Source: Streptomyces sp. ADI96-02 | GTDB lineage: Bacteria; Actinomycetota; Actinomycetes; Streptomycetales; Streptomycetaceae | Assembly: GCF_003846185.1 (NCBI RefSeq) | Contig: NZ_ML123034.1 | Span: forward strand, 2,410,981-2,443,726 | Reading direction: 5' to 3' | Length of the DNA stretch: 32,746 nt | Shown: positions 1 to 8,200 of the stretch, in pieces | How the letters are laid out: each line of letters starts with the position of its first letter | Numbering within the stretch: position 1 is the first letter of the stretch | Made by a program: the position numbers and the translations under genes | The notes under the pieces: model-generated | Told to the model about the DNA's origin: nothing | The model's database searches: none | The model's input: the letters and a program-made list of their open reading frames with translations, nothing else

Positions 1-1
1 G

Positions 2-1210
2 GGCCCGCCACTCGCGCCCGCCGAGCGGGGCGCGTACCGCGGGCGGCTCCTGCGCGCCTCGCACTACCGCGAGCGGCGCGCGCTCCCGTTGCGCGAGTGC
101 GTCCTGTACGCGGGCGGCGACTCGCCGCGCGCCGTCCACGCGGAGCTGGTGCGCCGGGGCACGGAGACCGAACACCTGTGGGTCACCGGCACCTCGCCCG
201 GCCGCACCGTCCACGTACCGCTCGGCGCCACGCCGATCCCGGCGCACGGGGCCGCCTGGCACGAGGCGCTGGCCCGCTCCCGCCGCATCGTCACGGACGG
301 GCACCTGCCGGAGTGGTTCGAGCGGCGGCCGGGGCAGACCGTCGTCCAGACCTGGCACGGCACCCCGCTCGGCCGCTTCGGCACCGGCCTCAGCGACACC
401 CTGTACGCCGACCACCAGCACCTCGCCACCCTGGCGCACCGGGCGGCGCAGTGGTCGGTGCTGGTCTCCCCCAGCCGGTTCGCCACGCCACTCCTGCGCC
501 GGTCGCTCGGGTACGCGGGCGAGGTGCTGGAGGCCGGATCGCCCGCCAACGACGTGCTGTTCCCGCCGACGAGCGAGAAGGCGGCCGAGGAGGTGCGGCG
601 CTCCCTCGGCATCCCGCCGGACCGGCGGGTCGTGCTGTACGCGCCGACCTACCGCGACCACCTGGCCCATCCGTCGGACGCCCGCGCCGACGCCGACCGC
701 GCGGCCCCCGGCCCGTACCGCTGGGACCCGGCGCTCGATCCGCACGCGCTGGTCCGCGCGCTGGGCGCGGGCCACACCGTGCTCATCCGCCGGCACCCCC
801 GCGTCACCGGCGCGGTCCCGGCCGGGCCCGGGGTGCTGGACGTCTCCGGGCACCCGGCGGCCTCCGAACTGCTGCTGATCGCGGACGTCCTGGTGACCGA
901 CTACGCGGGGCTGATGTTCGACTTCGCGCTGACGGGCCGCCCGATGCTCTTCCACACGTACGACCTGGAGCACTACCGCGACACCGTGCGCGGCTTCTGC
1001 CTGGACTTCGAGACCCGGGCCCCGGGACCGCTGCTGGTCACGACGGAGGAGGTGGCGCAGGCGCTGCGCGAGGCGGGGGCCCAGGCCGCCCGGCACGCGG
1101 ACGCCTACGAGAGCTTCCGGCGCGACTACTGCGACCTGGACGACGGCCGCGCGGCGGCCCGGGTCGCCGACCGCCTGCTCGCGGAGGAGCCGGAGGCGCG
1201 GGGCCGGTGA
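2..1210 (+). CDS. CDP-glycerol glycerophosphotransferase family protein (5' truncated by window edge)
   Basis: This enzyme family (TagB/TagF type) transfers glycerol-phosphate from CDP-glycerol to build or prime teichoic-acid-like wall polymers at the cytoplasmic face of the membrane. The reading frame is open from the window edge. A TTG at 89 is a possible start, but the residues encoded before it (about 29) read as normal family sequence, so the gene very probably begins outside the window. Visible motifs are WHGTPLGRFG with the catalytic-type His, YAPTYRDHL, a late RRHPRV, and VTDYAGLMFDFAL near the C-terminus, where the usual TDYSS is TDYAG. About 402 residues are seen. In Streptomyces these domains often follow a GT2 glycosyltransferase domain, which could lie upstream. 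The TagGH-like exporter nearby supports a role in wall glycopolymer synthesis. The stop codon lies in the first unit of a 20-bp tandem repeat. Confidence 0.9.
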   Translation, partial: GPPLAPAERGAYRGRLLRASHYRERRALPLRECVLYAGGDSPRAVHAELVRRGTETEHLWVTGTSPGRTVHVPLGATPIPAHGAAWHEALARSRRIVTDGHLPEWFERRPGQTVVQTWHGTPLGRFGTGLSDTLYADHQHLATLAHRAAQWSVLVSPSRFATPLLRRSLGYAGEVLEAGSPANDVLFPPTSEKAAEEVRRSLGIPPDRRVVLYAPTYRDHLAHPSDARADADRAAPGPYRWDPALDPHALVRALGAGHTVLIRRHPRVTGAVPAGPGVLDVSGHPAASELLLIADVLVTDYAGLMFDFALTGRPMLFHTYDLEHYRDTVRGFCLDFETRAPGPLLVTTEEVAQALREAGAQAARHADAYESFRRDYCDLDDGRAAARVADRLLAEEPEARGR

Positions 1211-1267
1211 GCAGGCGGGCCGTCCCGTGAGCAGGCGGGCCGTCGCATGAGCAGGCGGGCCGTCCCG
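1208..1267. repeat. Three-copy 20-bp tandem repeat spanning the stop codon
   Basis: The unit TGAGCAGGCGGGCCGTCCCG occurs at 1208-1227, 1228-1247 (last three bases GCA) and 1248-1267, and is followed by another TGAGGG. The first unit contains the stop codon of the glycerophosphotransferase gene. Because 20 is not a multiple of 3, the TGA falls in a different forward frame in each copy, so all three forward frames are closed within 43 bases. The rest of 1211-1400 holds no gene that I can support. Confidence 0.95.
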
Positions 1268-1400
1268 TGAGGGCCCGCAACCGGTGAGGGCGCGGGCCGT
1301 CCGTCCCGGCCACCCCGTCCGGCCCGGTCGGCGCACGCCGGGGATCCGCCGTCCGGGTGGCGGCCGGGAGGGCGGGCCCCCGGCACGGAACCCATGAACC

Positions 1401-2618
1401 GTGCCCCTCTCCTCCGCCACCTCCACGCCGTCCGAGACTCCTCCCACCCGACCCGCCGCGACCGGTGCCGACGAGACCGCCGCGCCTCCCCTGTGGATTC
1501 CCTCGCCCTACCTCCTGCTGGGCGGTCTGCTGTGGGCGGTGCTGTCGGCGGCTGCCTGGCAGGCCCCGCTGTGCTGCAGTTCCGGCCTCCAGGCCGCGGT
1601 GATCGAACGGCTGCGGGCCGATCTGCTGCATCCGACCTTCCCGATGACCGACCTGCCCGCCATGGCGAGCGCGCACTACTCCCCGTACGCCCTGGTGCAG
1701 GGGCTGGCCGCGCGCGCCACCGGCGTCTCGGGCCGGACCGTCGTCGCCGTGGCCGCCTCGGTGAACCTGCTGCTCCTGCTGACCGGGATCGGCCGGCTCA
1801 CCCGGCTGCTGACCCCGAACCGGTGGGTGCCGGTGGGCATCCTGGCCGTGCCGGCCCTCATCCACTGGGCCGATCCGGCCCGCTGGAGCGCACCGGGCAC
1901 CTTCGCGGTCGCCGTCACCCTCCATCTGTGGGCCTGGACCGGTCGCGCGGCCGGCCGCGCCCCGGCCTCCGCGTCCGGCGGGCCGCCCCGCCGGACGCCC
2001 CGGTGGACGGAGGTGGCCGGCATCGGGGCCCTGCTCGGTCTGGTCCTGCTGGTCCATCCACCGACCGCGATCGGCGCGGTGCTGGGGGCGGTGGCGCTGA
2101 TCGCCGTCCGGCAGCGGACCCGTATCCGGCCCACCCTGCGGCGCTGGGCGCTCACCGCCGCGTGCGGGCTGGCCGTGGCGGCGCTGTGGCCGTACTACAA
2201 CGGGCTCACCGCGCCGTACTCGGCCGAGGCGTCCGGGCCCGTGAGCCGGCCGAAGGGCGGCGAGTCCCCGGCGGTCGGGGAGCCGTACACCTGGGCCACG
2301 CCCTACGTCCCGCCGGGCGAGGTGGTGCTGACGGACAGCCGTCCGGCCATGTACGCGCTGGCCGGACACGGGGTGTACGTACTCGCCGACGGGCTGCCGG
2401 ACGTGGGGCTCGCGGCGGCCGAGCGGCGCGCGCGCAGCCGCGCGGTCGCCGACTACCTCGCCCCTTCCGCCAGACCGGAGCGGCGGGAGGAGATCCGCGC
2501 CCGGTACGGCGTGCGCTGGCTGCTGCTGACCCGCTTCCAGCGGCTGCCCGAGAACGCGACGGTGCTGGCGTTCAGCCCGCGCACCGGGGAGGTCCTGGCC
2601 CGCCTGCCGGAGCTGTGA
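1401..2618 (+). CDS. Polytopic membrane protein resembling a short GT-C glycosyltransferase
   Basis: The protein has 405 residues. A proline/threonine-rich N-terminus of about 30 residues is followed by roughly five or six membrane segments (first at about 33-53, others between about 100 and 270), then a soluble C-terminal domain of about 130 residues. The loop SAHYSPYALVQGLAAR, the segment LVHPPTAIGAVLGAVAL, and the tail pattern of PYTW, VVLTD and RYGVRWLLL resemble polytopic GT-C sugar transferases using polyprenyl-phosphate sugars. Those proteins usually have several more membrane segments between the WPYY-like motif and the C-terminal domain. Here the two are joined by about 40 polar residues. 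The GTG start at 1401 has only a weak ribosome-binding site. Its place between a teichoic-type transferase and a polymer exporter suits envelope glycan decoration, but that is inference. A 9-bp tandem repeat follows the gene. Confidence 0.75.
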   Translation: MPLSSATSTPSETPPTRPAATGADETAAPPLWIPSPYLLLGGLLWAVLSAAAWQAPLCCSSGLQAAVIERLRADLLHPTFPMTDLPAMASAHYSPYALVQGLAARATGVSGRTVVAVAASVNLLLLLTGIGRLTRLLTPNRWVPVGILAVPALIHWADPARWSAPGTFAVAVTLHLWAWTGRAAGRAPASASGGPPRRTPRWTEVAGIGALLGLVLLVHPPTAIGAVLGAVALIAVRQRTRIRPTLRRWALTAACGLAVAALWPYYNGLTAPYSAEASGPVSRPKGGESPAVGEPYTWATPYVPPGEVVLTDSRPAMYALAGHGVYVLADGLPDVGLAAAERRARSRAVADYLAPSARPERREEIRARYGVRWLLLTRFQRLPENATVLAFSPRTGEVLARLPEL

Positions 2619-2665
2619 GCGGAGCGGGCGGCCGGGGCCGGCAGACCGGGCGCGCGCGGCCCGCG

Positions 2666-2690
2666 CACACCGGGCACACCGGGCACACCG
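2666..2690. repeat. 9-bp tandem repeat (2.8 copies) after the GT-C-like gene
   Basis: CACACCGGG is repeated at 2666-2674 and 2675-2683, with seven more bases at 2684-2690. It lies in the 90-bp gap between the convergent GT-C-like and TetR genes. No clean terminator hairpin is visible in that gap. Confidence 0.9.
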
Positions 2691-2708
2691 TCCGCTGGCC
2701 CGCCCGGC

Positions 2709-3317
2709 TCAGGCGTGGCGGAGCGCGGCGACCGCCGAGGCGGCCAGGTCGTCGAGGTAGCCCGGGGGCAGGTCGCCCCGGACGACGACCAGCCGCCAGT
2801 ACAGCGGGCCGACGATCAGGTCCAGGGCCCGGTCGGGGTCGCTGCCCTCGGGCAGTTCGCCCCGGGCCACCGCCTCGCGCACGACGACGGCGGCGACGCC
2901 CTGCTGGTGGTCCAGGAGGGCGGCCTTGATCGCGTCGGCGATCTCCGGATTGCGGGCCGCCTCCACCAGCAGGTCCGGGATCACCTGCGAGGCGACCGGG
3001 TGGCGCAGGGCGTAGGCGCCGAGTTCGAGCACGGCCCGGACGTCCCCGTACAGGGAGCCGGTGGACGGGGCGGGCACGCCCTGCACGGCCACGGCCTCGA
3101 CGAGGTCGAGAACGAGCGCCAGCTTGGACTTCCAGCGGCGGTAGACGGCGGTCTTGCCGACCCCGGCGCGCCGGGCGATGCCCTCGATGGACATCCGGGC
3201 GAAGCCCACCGCGGCCAGTTCCTCGAAGACAGCCGCGCGGATCGCGTCGGTGACGTCCTCGCGCAGGACGGCCGCGCCCGCGGGGGCGCGGCGGCGGGTT
3301 CCCCGTTCGGTGGTCAT
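2709..3317 (-). CDS. TetR/AcrR family transcriptional regulator
   Basis: This 202-residue protein has an N-terminal TetR helix-turn-helix: MSIEGIARRAGVGKTAVYRR at about residues 41-60, with the typical G-x-x-KTAVYRRW turn. The C-terminal half is the usual helical ligand/dimerisation domain of the type with a 'GPLYWRL' segment. Starts further upstream are open to 3506 but would run through the divergent promoter region. I chose the ATG at 3317 because the family sequence begins there. A TATCAT hexamer at 3325-3330 (reading leftward) ends seven bases before this ATG, so the transcript may be leaderless. The gene is divergent from the ABC exporter operon, whose predicted promoter carries a palindrome, so it is the probable repressor of that exporter. 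The ligand is unknown. Confidence 0.9.
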   Translation of the reverse strand: MTTERGTRRRAPAGAAVLREDVTDAIRAAVFEELAAVGFARMSIEGIARRAGVGKTAVYRRWKSKLALVLDLVEAVAVQGVPAPSTGSLYGDVRAVLELGAYALRHPVASQVIPDLLVEAARNPEIADAIKAALLDHQQGVAAVVVREAVARGELPEGSDPDRALDLIVGPLYWRLVVVRGDLPPGYLDDLAASAVAALRHA

Positions 3318-3349
3318 GGCCCGAATGATAGTCCGCGACGACGGAACGG

Positions 3350-3379
3350 TTGCGTTGCGACGCTCCCACGTCCTACCCT
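3350..3379 (+). promoter_or_regulatory. Candidate promoter of the exporter operon
   Basis: TTGCGT at 3350-3355 and TACCCT at 3374-3379 are separated by 18 bases, a fair match to a housekeeping-sigma promoter. They point toward the permease gene starting at 3463. The predicted transcription start would fall inside the palindrome at 3381-3394. This is a pattern match only. Confidence 0.35.
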
Positions 3380-3380
3380 G

Positions 3381-3394
3381 ATCGTTACGACGAT
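3381..3394. promoter_or_regulatory. Candidate TetR operator palindrome
   Basis: ATCGT-TACG-ACGAT is a perfect 5-bp inverted repeat with a 4-bp centre, lying between the divergent TetR gene and the exporter operon. It sits immediately downstream of the candidate -10 box, where a repressor would block transcription start. Its size suits a TetR dimer. No experimental motif is known to me for this protein. Confidence 0.4.
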
Positions 3395-3462
3395 ACGGTC
3401 CCGTCCCATCGGGCCGAGGCCGTCCCGCCCCCTCCTCCCTCCCGCCTGCGTCGAAAGCGATC

Positions 3463-4431
3463 GTGGTGAGCCAGACAGCAGCCCCGCCGCCGCCCCCGGT
3501 GGACACCGCGCCTCCCGCGAGTCCGCCCTCCGCCCCCGATCACACCGCCCCCGCCTACGCACCGGGCGAGCTGGCCGCGCTCGCCGCCCGGCACGGCCTG
3601 ACGGTCAGCGGGGCCCGGCCCCCGCTCGGCGCGTACCTGCGGCAGCTCTGGGGGCGGCGGCACTTCATCACCGCGTTCGCCACCGCCAAGCTGACCGCGC
3701 AGTACAGCCAGGCGAAGCTCGGCCAGGTCTGGCAGATCATGACGCCGCTGCTCAACGCGACCGTCTACTACTTCATCTTCGGCGTGCTGATGAACACCAA
3801 GCACGGGGTGGAGGACTTCGTCCCGTTCCTGGTCACCGGCGTGTTCATCTGGACCTTCACCAGCAGTTCGATCACCGCGGGCACCCGGGCCATCAGCGGC
3901 AACATCGGGCTGGTGCGCGCCCTGCACTTCCCGCGCGCCTCGCTGCCGGTGGCGCTGGCCCTCCAGCAGTTGCAGCAGCTGCTGTTCTCGCTGGGGGCGC
4001 TCTTCCTCATCCTGCTGGCGTTCGGACAGTACCCGCGCCCCTCCTGGCTCCTGGCGCTCCCGGCGCTGGCGCTCCAGGCCGTGTTCAACACCGGGGTGTC
4101 GATGGCCGTGGCCCGGCTCACCGCGCGCACGCCGGACATCGCCCAGCTGACGCCGTTCGTCCTGCGGACCTGGATGTACTCCTCCGGCGTGATGTGGAGC
4201 CTGGAGAACCTGCTCACGAGCGACCGGGTGCCGCGCGCGGTGATGGTGGCGCTGGAGTACAACCCGGCGGCCGTCTACATCGACCTGGTGCGCTACGCCC
4301 TCATCGACAGCTTCACCGGGTCCCACCTGCCGCCGCACGTGTGGGCGGTCGCGGCCGGCTGGGCGCTGCTGTGCGGGGTGGTCGGATTCGTGTACTTCTG
4401 GAAGGCGGAGGAGACGTACGGACGTGGCTGA
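3463..4431 (+). CDS. ABC-2 type polysaccharide/teichoic acid exporter, permease subunit (TagG/Wzm-like)
   Basis: The product (322 residues) is the membrane half of an exporter that moves a lipid-linked wall glycopolymer across the cytoplasmic membrane. A long Pro/Ala-rich cytoplasmic N-terminus (about 65 residues) precedes the ABC-2 core. The core starts with the amphipathic stretch YSQAKLGQVWQIMTPLLNAT and continues with about six membrane segments, including YYFIFGVLM, FLVTGVFIWTFTSSSI and LLFSLGALFLILLAF. The loop SSGVMWSLENL and the C-terminal WALLCGVVGFVYFWKAEE are typical of the TagG/Wzm family. Start choice is between the adjacent GTG codons at 3463 and 3466. The stop overlaps the ATPase start by 8 bases, indicating translational coupling. 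The exported polymer cannot be deduced from the sequence. Confidence 0.92.
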   Translation: MVSQTAAPPPPPVDTAPPASPPSAPDHTAPAYAPGELAALAARHGLTVSGARPPLGAYLRQLWGRRHFITAFATAKLTAQYSQAKLGQVWQIMTPLLNATVYYFIFGVLMNTKHGVEDFVPFLVTGVFIWTFTSSSITAGTRAISGNIGLVRALHFPRASLPVALALQQLQQLLFSLGALFLILLAFGQYPRPSWLLALPALALQAVFNTGVSMAVARLTARTPDIAQLTPFVLRTWMYSSGVMWSLENLLTSDRVPRAVMVALEYNPAAVYIDLVRYALIDSFTGSHLPPHVWAVAAGWALLCGVVGFVYFWKAEETYGRG

Positions 4432-5245
4432 GACCCAAAAACACCCCGCCTCCGGCCCGCGCCCGGCTCCCGTCACGACCGGCGAGCGGGTGCCCACCGT
4501 CGTCGTGGACGACGTCCACATCACGTACACGGTGCACGGCGCCCGTACCGGCCGGGGCAGCGCCACCTCGGCGCTCAGCCAGCTCGCCTCCCGCCGCGCG
4601 GCCCCCGGCGCGCGCAAGGTGCACGCCGTGAAGGGCGTCAGCTTCGCCGCGTACAAGGGCGAGGCGATCGGCCTGATCGGCTCCAACGGTTCCGGCAAGT
4701 CGACGCTGCTCAAGGCGATCGCGGGCCTGCTCCCGCCGACCCGGGGCCACGTCCACACCCAGGGGCAGCCCTCGCTGCTGGGCGTGAACGCCGCCCTGAT
4801 GGGCGATCTGACCGGCGAGCGCAACGTGGTGCTGGGCGGGCTCGCGATGGGCATGACCCGCGAGCAGATCCGTGAACGCTACGACGAGATCGTGGAGTTC
4901 TCCGGCATCAACGAGAAGGGCGACTTCATCACACTGCCCATGCGCACCTACTCCTCGGGCATGGGCGCACGGCTCCGCTTCTCCATCGCGGCGGCCAAGA
5001 GCCACGACGTCCTGCTGATCGACGAGGCGCTGTCCACGGGCGACGCGAAGTTCCAGCGCCGCAGCAAGGACCGCATCAAGGAGTTGCGCGCCGAGGCGGG
5101 CACGGTCTTCCTGGTCAGCCACAGCAACAAGTCGATCACCGAGACCTGCGACCGGGTGCTGTGGCTGGAGGCGGGCACACTGCGGATGGACGGGCCGGCC
5201 GAGGAGGTCGTGGCGGCGTACGCCGCGCACACCGGCAAGAAGTGA
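4424..5245 (+). CDS. ABC transporter ATP-binding subunit (TagH/Wzt-like)
   Basis: This is the 273-residue ATPase partner of the preceding permease. Walker A is GSNGSGKS (about 86-93), the family-specific signature TYSSGMGARLRF lies near 175-186, and Walker B VLLIDEALSTGD is at 196-207, followed by the H-loop LVSHS. The SSGM signature and the long N-terminal segment before Walker A are typical of polysaccharide exporter ATPases. It lacks the long C-terminal extension of Bacillus TagH and the carbohydrate-binding domain of some Wzt proteins, so substrate selection must lie elsewhere. The GTG start at 4424 lies inside the end of the permease gene. A strong hairpin begins at the stop codon. Confidence 0.93.
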   Translation: MAETQKHPASGPRPAPVTTGERVPTVVVDDVHITYTVHGARTGRGSATSALSQLASRRAAPGARKVHAVKGVSFAAYKGEAIGLIGSNGSGKSTLLKAIAGLLPPTRGHVHTQGQPSLLGVNAALMGDLTGERNVVLGGLAMGMTREQIRERYDEIVEFSGINEKGDFITLPMRTYSSGMGARLRFSIAAAKSHDVLLIDEALSTGDAKFQRRSKDRIKELRAEAGTVFLVSHSNKSITETCDRVLWLEAGTLRMDGPAEEVVAAYAAHTGKK

Positions 5246-5278
5246 GGGGCCGGCGTCCAGAACGGGCGCCGGCCCCTC
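5244..5278. terminator. Hairpin terminator, probably bidirectional
   Basis: GAGGGGCCGGCG (5244-5255) pairs perfectly with CGCCGGCCCCTC (5267-5278). The stem can extend inward by three pairs, one of them a wobble, around a 5-base AGAAC loop. There is no U-tract, which is common in Streptomyces. It lies between the convergent exporter ATPase and glutamate dehydrogenase genes and can serve both. Confidence 0.8.
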
Positions 5279-5287
5279 GGGGCGCCC

Positions 5288-8200
5288 CTACGCGTGCGTG
5301 CGCAGCAGCGTGCGCATCGTCCGCATCGCCACCGACAGGTTCGCCAGGTCGAAGGCGTCCGAGCTCTGGATCTCCTCCAGCGTCGAGCGCGACCGCGTCA
5401 GGATCGCCGCGTTCTTCTCCTCCCACGCCCGGAACCGCTCGCCCGGCGTCGCCGACCCGTCGCCCACGGCCAGCACGTCGGCGGTGAGCGCGGCGTGCGC
5501 GGCGTACAGGTCCTCGCGGATGGAGGCGCGGGCCATGGACTGCCAGCGGTCGGCCCGCGGCAGCTCGATGATCCGGTCCATCAGCTGGGTGACCCGCAGC
5601 CGGTCGGCGAGGTCGTAGTACACCTCGGCGACGCCCAGCGGGTCCTGGTCCGTGCGGTCGGCGATGGCGACGATGTCCAGCGCCGGGAACGCCGAGGAGA
5701 ACCCGGCCACCCGTACGGCCAGTTCGTCCGGCACCCCGGCCGTCGTCAGCTCGTCCAGGATCGAGTGGTACCAGTCCAGGTCGGCGCCCTTGAGCAGCTG
5801 GGGCAGCTCGTTCCAGACCTTCTCCACCCCGTCCCGGAACCCTTCGACGGTCTCCGCGATGGCGACGGGCTGCGGGCGGTTGCCCAGCAGCCAGCGCGAA
5901 CCGCGCTCCACCAGCCGGCGCGAGTGCAGCCGGATCCGGGTCTGGACGTCGGCGGCGACCCGATTGTCCAGCGCCTCGACGGCGTCCCACACCTGGGACA
6001 GGCCGAAGATCTCGCGGGCCGTGAACTGGGCCCGCACGATCTCCTCGACCGACGCCCCGGTCTCCTCCCGCAGCCGGTGCAGGAAGGTCGAACCGGCGCT
6101 GTTGACCGTGTCGTTGACCAGGACCGTCGTGATGATCTCGCGGCGCAGCGCGTGCCCCTCCACCGCCTCGGGGAAGCGCTCGCGCAACTGGGTCGGGAAG
6201 TAGGCGTGCACCAGCTTCTGCAGGTGCGGGTCGTCCGGCAGCTCGGTGGAGATCAGCTCGTCGGCCGCGGTGATCTTGGTGTACGCGATCAGCACCGCCA
6301 GCTCGGGCTGGCTGAGGCCCTTGCCGCTGCTGAGCAGCTCCCGGATCTGCCGGTCCGCCGGCAGGAACTCCAGGGCCCGGTCGAGGTGCCCGTCGCGCTC
6401 CAGCCTGCGCATGAACCGCTGCTGGGCGTGGAGCAGGGACGGGGCCTGGGCGCAGGCGTTGGCCAGCGCGGTGTTCTGCGCGTAGTTGTTGCGCAGGACC
6501 AGCGCGCCCACCTCGTCGGTCATCTCCGCGAGCAGCTTGTTGCGCTGCTTGACGGTCATGTCACCGTCCCGGACGAGCCCGTTGAGCAGGATCTTGATGT
6601 TCACCTCGTGGTCGGAGGTGTCCACACCGGCGCTGTTGTCGATCGCGTCGGTGTTGATCCGGCCGCCGCTGCGGGCGAACTCGATCCGGCCGAGCTGGGT
6701 CGCGCCGAGGTTGCCGCCCTCGCCGACGACCTTGGCCCGCAGGTCCTCGCCGTTGACGCGGATCGCGTCGTTGGCCTTGTCGCCGACGTCGGCGTTCGAC
6801 TCGGCGACGGCCTTGATGTACGTCCCGATGCCGCCGTTCCACAGGAGGTCGACGGGGGCCTGGAGGATCGCCCGCATCAGGTCGGCGGGCGTCATCTTGG
6901 TGACGGATCCGTCGATGCCCAGGGCCTCGCGGACCTGTGCGTTGAGCGGGATGGACTTGGCGCTGCGCGGGTGGATGCCACCGCCCGCGGAGAGCAGCTT
7001 CTTGTCGTAGTCCGCCCAGGAGCTGCGGGGCAGGTCGAACAGGCGCCGCCGCTCCGCGTAGGACGTCGCGGCGTCCGGCCGCGGGTCGAGGAAGATGTGC
7101 CGGTGGTCGAAGGCGGCCACCAGCCGGATGTGCTCGGAGAGCAGCATTCCGTTGCCGAAGACGTCACCGGACATGTCCCCGACGCCCACGACCGTGAAGT
7201 CCTCGGTCTGGCTGTCGTGGCCCAGCTCGCGGAAGTGCCGCTTGACGGACTCCCACGCGCCGCGGGCCGTGATCCCCATGCCCTTGTGGTCGTAGCCCGC
7301 CGACCCGCCGGAGGCGAACGCGTCGCCGAGCCAGAAGCCGTACGCGACGGCGACCTCGTTGGCGATGTCGGAGAAGCTGGCGGTGCCCTTGTCGGCGGCG
7401 ACGACGAGGTAGGTGTCGTCCTCGTCGTGGCGGACCACGTCGGCGGGCGGCACGACCTCGCCGGCCACCATGTTGTCGGTGATGTCCAGCAGCGCCGAGA
7501 TGAACGTGCGGTAGGCGGCGATGCCCTCGGCCATCCAGGCGTCCCGGTCGACGCCCGGGTCCGGGAGCTGCTTGGCGACGAAGCCGCCCTTCGCGCCGAC
7601 CGGCACGATGACCGTGTTCTTCACCATCTGCGCCTTGACCAGGCCGAGGATCTCCGTACGGAAGTCCTCGCGCCGGTCCGACCAGCGCAGGCCGCCGCGG
7701 GCGACCTTGCCGAAGCGCAGGTGGACGCCCTCCACGCGCGGGGAGTACACCCAGATCTCGAACGCCGGGCGGGGCGCGGGCAGGTCGGGGATGGCCTGCG
7801 GGTCGAACTTCATCGAGACGTACGAGTGCGGGGCCCCGTCCTCCTTCGTCTGGAAGAAGTTGGTCCGCAGCGTGGCCTTGATGACGGTGAGGAAGGAGCG
7901 CAGGATGCGGTCCTCGTCGAGCGAGGCGACCTGGTCGAGGGCCCCGTCGAGCTCTTCGAGGAGGCCGTCGGTCAGCTCGGTGCCGGCCCGCTGGCGGCCG
8001 GGCGACATCCGGGCCTCGAAGAGCGAGACCAGCAGCCGGGTGGTGTGGACGTTGTTCTGGAGCGTGGACTCCATGTAGTCCTGGCTGAAGGTGGACCCGG
8101 CCTGCCGCAGGTACTTCGCGTAGGCCCGCAGCACCATCGCCTGGCGCCAGGTCAGCCCGGCGCCGAGGATCAGCGCGTTGAAGCCGTCGTTCTCCGCCTC

